DNA of 64,000 nt. Origin: GCA-2717185 sp964474755. Its GTDB lineage: Bacteria > Pseudomonadota > Alphaproteobacteria > UBA8366 > GCA-2717185. Positions 34,003-42,292 of the stretch are shown here, one piece after another. Under the pieces are notes generated by a model. The model did not search any database. It was not told the origin of the DNA and was given only the letters and a program-made list of their open reading frames with translations. Every line of letters begins with the position of its first letter. Within the stretch, counting starts at the first letter, position 1. The stretch lies in the NCBI GenBank assembly GCA_964474755.1, contig CAYYUG010000011.1:8777-72776 (forward strand), given 5' to 3'. Made by a program: the position numbers and the translations under genes.

Positions 34003-35403
34003 TCAGGCTGCTATCGGTGGGCGGCGCTCTGTCCAGTCAGTCGCCTGCTCGTAGGCGTGTGCGACCTGATAAATTACCGCCTCATCGAAGGGCTTGCCGA
34101 CAATCTGCATCGATAGTGGCAGACCGCTGCTGGAGAACCCAGTCGGAACCGCCAGCGCTGGAGCACCTAGGACGTTGAATGGCGCGCGTGCCTGCCGACC
34201 GTACGTCCTCTCGGTCGCCTCCGCGTCTTCGATCTCGCAGGCGGGATCCATGCTGGACGCAGTGATTGCGACGTCGAAGTCTTCCATCGCCTCTTTGTAA
34301 GCCTGCACCAGCTGTGCCTTGACCCGGGTCCCATTGACATAGTCCGCGGCGCGGATGAAGGCGCCACCCATAATCCTCTGGCGGGCGAGCTCACCGTAGT
34401 CCTCAGGCCGTTCTTGGAACCATTTTTCGTGGATTGCATAAGCCTCCGACAGCAGGATCACACGGTTAGTAGCCGCATAGTGGTCGAGCGGCGCCAAGGT
34501 GATATCGCGTATTTCCGCGCCCATTCCACGCAGCACGTCGCGCGCATCCTCGATACCTTTAGCCATCTCCGGATCCGCGGCCATGTCGGTCTCGAAGAAA
34601 TGCCGGATAACACCTATCCTCATTCCCTTGATGCCTTGGCCAAGACGTGAGGTGAAGTCCGGCTTGCCGATGGGCGCACTGCCCGGGTCCTGCGGATCAT
34701 GCCCGGCGATGACGTTCAGCAAAATCGCATTATCCTCAACGGTGCGGGTCATCGGACCAACATGATCCAAAGTAAAGGACAGAGGAAAGACCCCGCGACG
34801 ACTGACCCGACCATACGTCGCCTTCATGCCAACCAGACCACACATGGACGCCGGGTTACGCACCGAGCCACCCGTATCCGTACCAATCGCTGCCGGCACA
34901 AAACCAGCGGCCAATGCGGCTCCCGATCCGCTCGACGAGCCACCGGTGAAATGCGCAGCGTTCCAAGGGTTGCGCGCCGGCGGCCAGGGAAGGTCAAAGG
35001 ATGGGCCACCGATCGCAAACTCATGCGTCGCCGTCTTGCCCAGCAACACCGCGCCAGCCTTTTTGAAGCGATCAGTCACATCGGCATCCATCTCCGGCAG
35101 GCTGTTGCGCTGCATAACTTTAGAATGGCATGTCGTCGGAATACCCACCGCATCGACGATATCCTTCAAGGCGTAGGGTACACCGTGCAGCGGACCGCGC
35201 CATTTGCCGGCCATGATCTCATCTTCAGCAGCACGTGCACCGTCGAGTGCTTGGTCGGCGGATACATGCAGGAAGGAATTAAAGGCACTGTCATGTGCTG
35301 CAATCCGGTCGAGCAACGCCTGGGTATATTCGACAGGAGAAATATTCTTGCCGCTGAGTAGTTTCGCCGCGTCGGCAATGGTCAGAAAAGCAAAGTCTGT
35401 CAT
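34003..35403 (-). CDS. Amidase signature-family hydrolase, AtzE/GatA-like
   Basis: The 466-residue amidase has Lys80 (ALKDIVD), Ser156 in the GGSSSGS motif and Ser180 in TDTGGSVRNPA. Its ATG overlaps the stop of a 64-residue GatC/AtzG-like gene, an arrangement known for AtzE, which needs the small AtzG partner to be stable. No gatB is present, so this is probably a small-molecule amidase and not the Glu/Asp-tRNA amidotransferase. It is followed by the APH-fold protein. Confidence 0.9.
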   Translation of the reverse strand: MTDFAFLTIADAAKLLSGKNISPVEYTQALLDRIAAHDSAFNSFLHVSADQALDGARAAEDEIMAGKWRGPLHGVPYALKDIVDAVGIPTTCHSKVMQRNSLPEMDADVTDRFKKAGAVLLGKTATHEFAIGGPSFDLPWPPARNPWNAAHFTGGSSSGSGAALAAGFVPAAIGTDTGGSVRNPASMCGLVGMKATYGRVSRRGVFPLSFTLDHVGPMTRTVEDNAILLNVIAGHDPQDPGSAPIGKPDFTSRLGQGIKGMRIGVIRHFFETDMAADPEMAKGIEDARDVLRGMGAEIRDITLAPLDHYAATNRVILLSEAYAIHEKWFQERPEDYGELARQRIMGGAFIRAADYVNGTRVKAQLVQAYKEAMEDFDVAITASSMDPACEIEDAEATERTYGRQARAPFNVLGAPALAVPTGFSSSGLPLSMQIVGKPFDEAVIYQVAHAYEQATDWTERRPPIAA

Positions 35404-35594
35404 AATTCACCTCCCGCAGCCCGATAAACATGCGCCGGTTCGTCTGCCGGTTCGACATCTATCGTGATACGTGTGCGCAACGATTGGGCGAATGCGAACG
35501 CGCGAGCCACATCGTCCGGATAGCGATCCGCCATCCGGTCTAAACCTGCAGCGCGGGCTGCCTCCAAAGCCTTTTCAAAATCAATGTCGCCCAT
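35400..35594 (-). CDS. AtzG-like (DUF4089/GatC-like) small subunit
   Basis: This 64-residue helical protein (MGDIDFEKALEAARAAGLDR at the N-terminus, then AFAFAQSLRTRI) matches the size and style of AtzG proteins that chaperone AtzE-type amidases. The ATG at 35594 is preceded by GGGAGGGG, which decides the start against a 42-codon longer frame. The stop overlaps the amidase ATG by four bases. Confidence 0.8.
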   Translation of the reverse strand: MGDIDFEKALEAARAAGLDRMADRYPDDVARAFAFAQSLRTRITIDVEPADEPAHVYRAAGGEL

Positions 35595-35671
35595 CCGCCC
35601 CTCCCTGGACCGCTGTTCTAGTGGGTAGAACCTACCAACAAGATAATGAAGCCATTCGCTCTCGGCGCTTG

Positions 35672-36361
35672 TCAAGCGAGGGCGAAGCACGCCGCGTAAG
35701 CGCCCGCCATAAAGGGCCATCGGTGAAGCAACCTGCCGAAGCCGCCATATGGCATCCCTTCACAAGCCACAAGACGCAACCCAACCGCTCGCGCCAATTG
35801 TGTCAGGCCGCGGGGCGTCAGATGGTTCAAAGGCACCTCAAACCGGGGACCAAACCAGCGAGACCGCAGAATGTCCGGATTGCAAGGGTGCGGCATAATC
35901 ACGACGAAGCGGCCCTCCCCGTCTAGCAAGCGTGCGGCAGCGACGAGGGCTGCACCCTGGTCCGGCATGTGTTCAAAAGACCCGACGCACATCGCGAGTT
36001 GAAAGCGGCCCAAATTCTCGGTTTTCGCCGTCGCGCTATCGCCGACATGAAAGGCGATGCTAATGTCAGCGCCGACACTGGCCGCATTCGCTCGCGCCTG
36101 GCCCACCATCCCCGGTGCAATATCGAGTCCGACCCCGCCATCAATGCAGTCTGCAAGATCGATCAATTGCCAGCCCGTCCCGCAGCCAAGATCGATAACC
36201 CGCGGCCGGCCCAACACTGCACAGAGCTTGCGCAGATAGGAGGCGCGGACGGCAAAATCGGCGGCGCGGTTTGATCGTGGGCCGTGCGCCGCATCCCAGC
36301 CCGGCGCCTCACGATCAAAGAAAGTGGCGATGGATGAGCACGTTTTCAGCGTATAACTCAA
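35672..36361 (-). CDS. Class I SAM-dependent methyltransferase
   Basis: The 229-residue protein contains motif I VIDLGCGTGWQLIDL, GVGLDIAPGMV, the LAMCVGSFEHMP motif and a C-terminal region after LRSRWFGPRFEVPLNHL. The start appears to be TTG at 36361, overlapping the stop of a 59-residue gene in TTGA; no ATG occurs before the conserved FFDREAPGWDAAHG segment and no ribosome site is seen, so translation is probably coupled. Target molecule unknown. Confidence 0.82.
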   Translation of the reverse strand: MSYTLKTCSSIATFFDREAPGWDAAHGPRSNRAADFAVRASYLRKLCAVLGRPRVIDLGCGTGWQLIDLADCIDGGVGLDIAPGMVGQARANAASVGADISIAFHVGDSATAKTENLGRFQLAMCVGSFEHMPDQGAALVAAARLLDGEGRFVVIMPHPCNPDILRSRWFGPRFEVPLNHLTPRGLTQLARAVGLRLVACEGMPYGGFGRLLHRWPFMAGAYAACFALA

Positions 36362-36537
36362 TCGGTAGTGTTCAACGCTGGACCACCGAACGGCAGACGG
36401 ATTGCCGCTCGGTCATCGTCCAGCAAGATACCGCTCTTGGTCAGCAGAGATTCGAGAGCTTTGACCTGCACCTTCCGTCCATCCGGCAATTGATCCCACG
36501 CCGACGCGAATAGTGCGTTACCCCCCAGGTCGGACAT
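36358..36537 (-). CDS. Small protein of unknown function (59 residues)
   Basis: This short gene starts MSDLGGNALFASAWDQLPDG and ends with IRLPFGGPALNTTD. The ATG at 36537 is preceded by AAAGGTAGG at a suitable distance, and its TGA overlaps the TTG start of the methyltransferase. Codon choice looks coding, and the translation has an amphipathic VKALESLLTKSGILLDDD stretch. I do not recognise a family. It probably encodes an accessory protein to the methyltransferase or drives its translation; that is inference. Confidence 0.65.
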   Translation of the reverse strand: MSDLGGNALFASAWDQLPDGRKVQVKALESLLTKSGILLDDDRAAIRLPFGGPALNTTD

Positions 36538-36766
36538 TACCTACCTTTCATCGTAGAGCTTTCTATCTATAACCTCTTCACCACGCAAAGGCGTGATACT
36601 TAACTAACGTTAATACTATAACAAAATGTCAAAATTTTCGTTTTGATTTATGCTGCAGCGTCCTTTGATTGCAGTAGGCAGCAAATTCAAAGCATTTAAG
36701 CATTTGGTAACTTGACGCCTTTCGCCGGCATCATTTCCCGGCGCGAAGAACAACTGGGAGACACCC
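36538..36766. promoter_or_regulatory. Divergent AT-rich promoter region
   Basis: About 230 bases between two divergent methyltransferase units, strongly AT-rich (several TATAAC/TTAATA runs at 36600-36650) and including a TTGACA on the minus strand near 36628. It likely holds both promoters; no confident paired hexamers were assigned. Confidence 0.4.
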
Positions 36767-37417
36767 GTGGAAGACCCCGTTCAAAGACACCCCACTCGCA
36801 GCGAACAACTCGATATTTTGGCAACGCTTATTGCAGACAACGTGCCGGAAGGCCAGGCCGTTCTGGAATTCGGTTGTGGCGTCGGTTACGTGGCGCATTT
36901 GATTTTGGAAAAACGCCCCGACCTCGACATTGTTGGCGTCGACCGGAAGGTGGACGCACTGCAGCAGGCGGAAATCGACTTGCCGGCTGACCGTTTCACT
37001 GGCATCAAAGGTGACCTGGAAGCGATTGCTGACATCCCGATTCCGGACCGATCCTACGGCGCGATATTTACCGCCCTGACCTTCCACGACCTGCCGGATA
37101 TGACGAAACAGGTGGTTATCGGCGCGGCAGCGGCGCGACTGGCCCCAGGCGGCTGTTTCTTATTGTACGACCGGCTGCGCCTGACCGAACCGTCGCTGTT
37201 TCCGCTGCAACAGAGCATCTGGTCCCGCATCGAGCGCGTGCATGGGCAAGGCATGCGCACAGCGGACAATTTCACGGCCTATGAAGAAGACCTTGGCACG
37301 GACAACCGCCCCGCATGCCTGGCCGACTATCTGGCCTGGTTCCCAGCCGCTGGACTAACGCCGCAAGTGTTGCATCTGCACGGGAATGTGGCATTGATTG
37401 GCGGTACCCGCGGTTAA
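36767..37417 (+). CDS. Class I SAM-dependent methyltransferase
   Basis: The 216-residue protein has motif I VLEFGCGVGYVAHLILEKRP, an acidic IVGVDRK ribose-binding site, then AIFTALTFHDLPDM and LAPGGCFLLYDRL. A GTG start follows GGGAGA. It is unrelated in detail to the methyltransferase at 35672 and transcribed away from it. Target is unknown. Confidence 0.82.
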   Translation: MEDPVQRHPTRSEQLDILATLIADNVPEGQAVLEFGCGVGYVAHLILEKRPDLDIVGVDRKVDALQQAEIDLPADRFTGIKGDLEAIADIPIPDRSYGAIFTALTFHDLPDMTKQVVIGAAAARLAPGGCFLLYDRLRLTEPSLFPLQQSIWSRIERVHGQGMRTADNFTAYEEDLGTDNRPACLADYLAWFPAAGLTPQVLHLHGNVALIGGTRG

Positions 37418-37426
37418 CCTGCGCCG

Positions 37427-37819
37427 TCAAAGGTATTTGTAGGTACCCTGGCCGGATGAATAGATCTTGCCAGTCTCCGCATCGACAACGCGGATGTCGG
37501 AGAAAAACATCGACCGTCCCTTGCGAATGATGCGTCCTTCGGCGTAAACGCTTTCGCCCATCGCGGTCGCAAGAAAATTGCAGTTCAGCGTGACGGTCAC
37601 GGCCTTTCGCGTCTCACCGCTCGCCCGCCCGCCCGCCATGATTCCAGCGATATCCATTAGCGACATCAGCACACCGCCATGAATGTAGTCGCCGCGGTTG
37701 CGGTGATGGTTGAAGCCAGTCATTTCCAGGCGCACGAACCCCTTGCTCCGTTCGACCACCTTGTAGTCGAGGAAGCGGTGATAGGAATCAGCAGGCGGCG
37801 CCGGAAGGGTGTCGTTCAT
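37427..37819 (-). CDS. PaaI/YbgC-type hotdog thioesterase
   Basis: This 130-residue single hotdog domain has the GDYIHGGVLMSLMDIAG helix segment (usual Asn/Asp-HGG-x-x-x-x-x-D motif) and the strand TLNCNFLATA. Family members hydrolyse acyl-CoAs such as phenylacetyl-CoA. It is convergent with the methyltransferase and divergent from the hydantoinase; its own acyl substrate is not evident. Confidence 0.88.
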   Translation of the reverse strand: MNDTLPAPPADSYHRFLDYKVVERSKGFVRLEMTGFNHHRNRGDYIHGGVLMSLMDIAGIMAGGRASGETRKAVTVTLNCNFLATAMGESVYAEGRIIRKGRSMFFSDIRVVDAETGKIYSSGQGTYKYL

Positions 37820-37947
37820 GAGAGCTCCAATCAGAACCGCCCCTCTTTTAACGATAAATATCGTTGTTTCAAGAGCGCGAAACCCTTGTGCAACAAGCGG
37901 GACGTTGTCAAAGTTACTGCGCGTTGTTGAATTTTGGGAGGCAATTG

Positions 37948-39414
37948 ATGGCGGCTTATGATCTGGTCATTCGAGACGGTGAGGTCGTCACGGCAACGGA
38001 CCGCATAGCCTGCGATGTAGGCGTACGCGACGGCAAGGTCGCGGCGCTGGGACAAAGGTTGGATGCGGGGACCCGCGAAATCGACGCCGCGAGTAAGCTG
38101 GTACTGCCCGGCGGGATAGACAGCCACTGCCATATCGAACAGATGTCTGGCATGGGCGTCATGTGCGCAGACGATTTTTACAGCGGCACCGTAGCCGCCG
38201 CGTTTGGCGGAACGACGACGATTATCCCTTTCGCGGCCCAGCATCGCGGTCAGTCGGCGCGCGCCGTGGTCGAGGATTATCGAGCGCGCGGCGATGCCAA
38301 GGCGGTGATCGACTATGCGGTCCATCTGATCATCACCGACCCAACCGAACAGGTGCTCGGCCAGGAACTGCCGGCGCTGATCCGTGACGGCTACACTTCC
38401 TTCAAGGTCTACATGACCTATGAGGGCACCAAGCTCGACGACTACCAAATGCTGGAAGTACTTTCTACAGCCAGGCGCGAGGGCGCGCTGACCATGATCC
38501 ATGCGGAGAACTGGGACATGATCCGCTGGTTGGCGCAACGCCTGATCGATGGCGGTAACCGGGCACCTGTCTATCACGGTATTAGCCATGCGCAGGTCGC
38601 CGAGGGGGAGGCGACGCACCGCGCGATCGCGCTGGGCCGACTACTCGACACGCCATTGCTGATCGTCCACGTCTCCGCCGAAGAGGCGATGGAGGAGATC
38701 CGCATGGCCCAGGCAAAGGGGCTAAAGGTCTATGGTGAGACCTGCCCACAATATCTCTTCCTCACGCTGGACGATCTCGACCGCGAAGGTATGGAGGGCG
38801 CGATGTTCTGCTGTAGCCCGCCGCCGCGAGACAAGGAGGGGCAGGAAGCGATTTGGCGCGGCATCCAGACGGGCGTTTTCCAAGTCGTTTCCTCCGATCA
38901 CGCGCCCTATCGGTTCGACGAGACAGGCAAGCTGAAGGCCGGGCCAAACCCATCCTTCAAAGAGATCGCCAATGGCGTGCCGGGCATTGAACTACGCCTG
39001 CCTATGCTGTTCTCGGAAGGTGTCGGCAAGGGGCGCATAGACATCCACCGCTTCGTCGACATCACGTCTACGGCACACGCCAAGATCTATGGTCTCTACC
39101 CGCGCAAGGGCACAATCGCGGTCGGGACTGATGCGGACATAACGATCTGGGATCCGGACCTCAAGGTCACCGTCACGGCGGACATGCTACATGACAATAC
39201 AGGCTACACGCCCTATGAGGGCATGCAGCTGACGGGCTGGCCGGTGCAAGTGGTGAGCCGCGGCCGGATCGTGGTCGAGGATGGCACACTGCATGCTGAG
39301 CACGGCAGCGGCCTGTTCCAGCCCTGCAAAAAGCCGGACAGCGCCAAGCCGCTCGGTCTCATTCAGCGCGAACTTGATCCAAAACGAAACTTTGGCGCCC
39401 AAATCCTGTTTTAA
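37948..39414 (+). CDS. hydA: Dihydropyrimidinase / D-hydantoinase
   Basis: This zinc enzyme opens hydantoins or dihydropyrimidines to N-carbamoyl amino acids. The 488-residue protein has metal ligands His60 and His62 in GGIDSHCHIE, the carboxylated Lys153 in TSFKVYMTYEG, the TCPQYL segment and the SSDHAPY Asp/His. The ATG at 37948 follows GGGAGG, so the 28 upstream residues of the open frame are rejected. A racemase and an N-carbamoyl-D-amino acid hydrolase lie within 5 kb, favouring a hydantoin role over pyrimidine salvage alone. Confidence 0.94.
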   Translation: MAAYDLVIRDGEVVTATDRIACDVGVRDGKVAALGQRLDAGTREIDAASKLVLPGGIDSHCHIEQMSGMGVMCADDFYSGTVAAAFGGTTTIIPFAAQHRGQSARAVVEDYRARGDAKAVIDYAVHLIITDPTEQVLGQELPALIRDGYTSFKVYMTYEGTKLDDYQMLEVLSTARREGALTMIHAENWDMIRWLAQRLIDGGNRAPVYHGISHAQVAEGEATHRAIALGRLLDTPLLIVHVSAEEAMEEIRMAQAKGLKVYGETCPQYLFLTLDDLDREGMEGAMFCCSPPPRDKEGQEAIWRGIQTGVFQVVSSDHAPYRFDETGKLKAGPNPSFKEIANGVPGIELRLPMLFSEGVGKGRIDIHRFVDITSTAHAKIYGLYPRKGTIAVGTDADITIWDPDLKVTVTADMLHDNTGYTPYEGMQLTGWPVQVVSRGRIVVEDGTLHAEHGSGLFQPCKKPDSAKPLGLIQRELDPKRNFGAQILF

Positions 39415-39416
39415 AA

Positions 39417-40271
39417 ATGCACCCTCATATCACCGTTATTCCGTCGCGCGGCAAACCCGCCCCCGTCGTCTTCGACTCGCCACACAGCGGCAGTCACTAC
39501 CCTGACGATTTTGATTACATCGTGCCCCTCTGGATGCTGCGCCGAGGCGAAGACCCGTGCGTCGAAGAATTGTTCGCCGCAGCCCCAGATTACGGCGCGC
39601 CGCTGATCGCCGCGGAGTTCAGCCGTATGTATATTGATCCGAACCGGTCCGCGGCCGATATCGATCCGGACATGCTGGACGGCGAGTGGCCACACCCGAT
39701 CGAGATCAGCCATAAAACACGGTCCGGTATGGGTCTAATCCGCAGTCGATCGGGACGCGACCGCAAACTGATATACGAAGGCAAACTGTCGATCGAAGAA
39801 GTACAATATCGCATCGAAAATTATTGGCGGCCCTATCACGACACCCTGCGCAATCATCTCGATACCACACATGCAACTTTCGGCGCAGCCTGGCACATCA
39901 ACTGCCATTCGATGCCGTCGAAATGGGCCACCGGTTTTGAGAAGGCTGGCGAGCCGAACGAGAACGACTACGTGCTTGGCAATCGTGACGGCACCACTGC
40001 CGGTTCCGAGTTCACCGAGCTCGTCCGCGAGACCTTAGCCGGCTTCGGGTTCCATGTCGGCATCAATGACGGACAAAAGGGGGTGGAACTCGTACGTGCC
40101 TATAGTGATCCCCCGCAGAAGCGCCATAGTCTACAAATCGAGATCAACCGCCGGCTCTATTGGGACGAGCGCAACATGAAAAAGCGCGAGGGCCATTTCG
40201 AAGAGCAGCAGGCGGTAATGACCAAGCTAATCGAGGTAGTCTGCGACTATGCGCGCAGCCGAGTAGGTTAG
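39417..40271 (+). CDS. N-formylglutamate amidohydrolase-family protein
   Basis: The 284-residue protein has the HutG/N-formylglutamate deformylase-like features FDSPHSGSHYP, EFSRMYIDPNRSAADIDPD, AWHINCHSMPSK and RAYSDP. It removes formyl or related N-acyl groups from amino acids in known members. It starts 2 bases after the hydantoinase stop, hinting at joint use, perhaps hydrolysing an N-substituted amino acid intermediate; no other histidine-degradation genes are present. Confidence 0.88.
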   Translation: MHPHITVIPSRGKPAPVVFDSPHSGSHYPDDFDYIVPLWMLRRGEDPCVEELFAAAPDYGAPLIAAEFSRMYIDPNRSAADIDPDMLDGEWPHPIEISHKTRSGMGLIRSRSGRDRKLIYEGKLSIEEVQYRIENYWRPYHDTLRNHLDTTHATFGAAWHINCHSMPSKWATGFEKAGEPNENDYVLGNRDGTTAGSEFTELVRETLAGFGFHVGINDGQKGVELVRAYSDPPQKRHSLQIEINRRLYWDERNMKKREGHFEEQQAVMTKLIEVVCDYARSRVG

Positions 40272-40290
40272 TGGCGACTAGCGAATCGTT

Positions 40291-41475
40291 ATGACGGAAG
40301 AACGCGTCTTTATTGCCGGTGCCGGTCCCGTTGGGCTTTCAGCGGCAGCGCGCCTGATCCACCACGGTGTCCCTGTGACTGTGTTCGAGTCCGGCCCCGG
40401 CCTAGCCACGGAGTCGCGCGCTTCTACGTTCCACCCATCGACCCTCGACATGCTGGAAGAAATCGGCGCTGCGGCACCGCTGCAAGCACAGGGGCTTCGC
40501 GCACCCCACCTGCAATATCGCAGCAAGCGCGACGGCCTGATCGCGCGCTTTGATTTTGGCGACATCGACGACCTGACTAAGCATCCGTTTCGGCTGCAAT
40601 GCGAACAGTGGCGTTTGACACAAATTCTCCTCAACAAGCTAACACTTGAATCGGACTTCGAGATCGTCTTCGCTAATGGCGTCGAGGATTGCCACCAGGA
40701 CGCGGACAGCGTCACCGTCGTACTGACAAAGGGAGAAAGGACGGGCCGTTGGCTTATCGGAGCGGACGGTGCAAGCAGTCATGTGCGACACGCGATCAAT
40801 GTCACGTTCGAAGGCTTCACCTGGCCAGACCGCTTTCTGGTGCTCAGCACCCCCTTCGAATTCACCAACGAAATCCCTAATCTAGACCCCGTCAGCTATG
40901 TAGCCGATCCGCAGCAATGGCACTTCCTGCTGCGGATACCGGGCCTGTGGCGGGTCATGCTGCCGATCGCCACAGACATGACGGATGATGCTGCGCTGAA
41001 TCCGGATTATGGCTGCCGCTGTCTGGATTGGGTGGCCGCTGGAGCCGGCTCCTCAGAGGTCGTACATCGTACGCTATATCGGGTTCACCAGCGTGTAGCC
41101 AAAACGTTTCGCAAGGGCCGAGTGTTCCTGGCCGGCGATGCAGCGCATATAAACAATCCGCTCGGCGGTATGGGCATGAATGGAGGAATACACGATGCGT
41201 TCAATCTGACAGACCGTCTGGCCCACGTCTGGATGGGACTGTCAGATGCAGCACAACTCGACCTTTACGATTTGCAACGGCGGACGGTCACCATGGAAGC
41301 GGTGCAAGTCCAGACCATTCAAAACAAGAAGGACATGGAATCTGCTGATGAAAACGATCAAGCCCAATTCCGGAACCGTCTGCGTAACATCATGAGAGAC
41401 CCAGAAAAAAATCGTGCCTACCTGCAACGGATTTCCATGATCGAGTCCTTGCAACGCGCAGCGAAAATCAGCTGA
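40291..41475 (+). CDS. FAD-dependent aromatic-type monooxygenase (PheA/TfdB family)
   Basis: The 394-residue flavoprotein hydroxylase has the N-terminal GAGPVGLSAAARLIHHG, a conserved LIGADGASSHVR (DG motif) and the GD motif RVFLAGDAAHINNPLGGMGMN. It belongs with single-component NAD(P)H-dependent monooxygenases of aromatic compounds. It lies at the end of the plus-strand hydantoinase unit, so an aromatic hydantoin or amino acid may be its substrate, which is inference. Confidence 0.88.
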   Translation: MTEERVFIAGAGPVGLSAAARLIHHGVPVTVFESGPGLATESRASTFHPSTLDMLEEIGAAAPLQAQGLRAPHLQYRSKRDGLIARFDFGDIDDLTKHPFRLQCEQWRLTQILLNKLTLESDFEIVFANGVEDCHQDADSVTVVLTKGERTGRWLIGADGASSHVRHAINVTFEGFTWPDRFLVLSTPFEFTNEIPNLDPVSYVADPQQWHFLLRIPGLWRVMLPIATDMTDDAALNPDYGCRCLDWVAAGAGSSEVVHRTLYRVHQRVAKTFRKGRVFLAGDAAHINNPLGGMGMNGGIHDAFNLTDRLAHVWMGLSDAAQLDLYDLQRRTVTMEAVQVQTIQNKKDMESADENDQAQFRNRLRNIMRDPEKNRAYLQRISMIESLQRAAKIS

Positions 41476-41631
41476 CAGCATTGATTCCAAAAATTACAGC
41501 TGTCCCGATTCCGATTCGCGGCGATAGTGCCGCGGCCCAGTCCAAGCCTAATAATAACCGGTCTCATGGCCCGACAGCACGAGCAGCCAATTACCGTCCC
41601 TGATCGGACGACCTAATATGTGACTAAAGTG

Positions 41632-42288
41632 TTACCCACGGCACAGCCGCCCCATCGCCATTGCGACTGCAGCCTGACTAGGTTCAACTACGGGTAGGTT
41701 GACCGCGTCGGAGACCTGGTCGCGGCAGCGCGCCATGCCGGCGCAGCCAAGGATCAGCACATCGGCACCATCTTCGTCGCGCAACGCGCGGCCCGTCTCA
41801 ATCATACGATCGAGCAACTTTTCCTCCTGCGCCAATTCAACAACGCCCAAACCGATTGCACGGTCGCCCGCGCTGCGGGCCTCAATCCCCATCTGCCGCA
41901 CGTAGCGGCCGTGTCTCTTAACCGACGGTTCCAGGATCGAGATGACACCGAACCTCTCACCCTGCGTCATCGCGGTCAGATATGCGGATTCGGCGATACC
42001 CAGTACGGGGTGTTCCGTCCGCTCACGCGCAGTGTGCAGGCCAGGGTCGCTGAAACAAGCGATCACGAACGCACCGGCATCGTTGTCCCTTGCATTAATG
42101 TAGTCGCAGAGCGGCAGAATAATACTGTCGGAATCATGCTGGCTTTCGATCCCCGGCGGCCCTTCATTCATGGTGACGCACTCGATCGTCGGTCCACCCT
42201 CAAGTCGTAAAGGTTGCATCGCGGTATTGATCGCCTCGGTACAAGCAGCCGTCGAGTTCGGGTTAATGACAACTATGGATTCGGTCAT
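41632..42288 (-). CDS. Hydantoin racemase / Asp-Glu racemase family
   Basis: The 218-residue protein has INPNST at the N-terminus and two catalytic cysteines, Cys78 in IACFSDPGL and Cys182 in ILGCAGM, the arrangement of hydantoin racemase (HyuE). It would interconvert D- and L-5-substituted hydantoins for the hydantoinase. It is 4 bases after the carbamoylase stop in the same direction. Malate isomerase-type activity in the wider family is an alternative. Confidence 0.9.
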   Translation of the reverse strand: MTESIVVINPNSTAACTEAINTAMQPLRLEGGPTIECVTMNEGPPGIESQHDSDSIILPLCDYINARDNDAGAFVIACFSDPGLHTARERTEHPVLGIAESAYLTAMTQGERFGVISILEPSVKRHGRYVRQMGIEARSAGDRAIGLGVVELAQEEKLLDRMIETGRALRDEDGADVLILGCAGMARCRDQVSDAVNLPVVEPSQAAVAMAMGRLCRG

Positions 42289-42292
42289 GGCC

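Noticed and set aside
31086..35403. Glu-tRNA(Gln)/Asp-tRNA(Asn) amidotransferase (gatA) genes
   Set aside because: Two amidases are present but no gatB; the GatC-like partner fits AtzG better.
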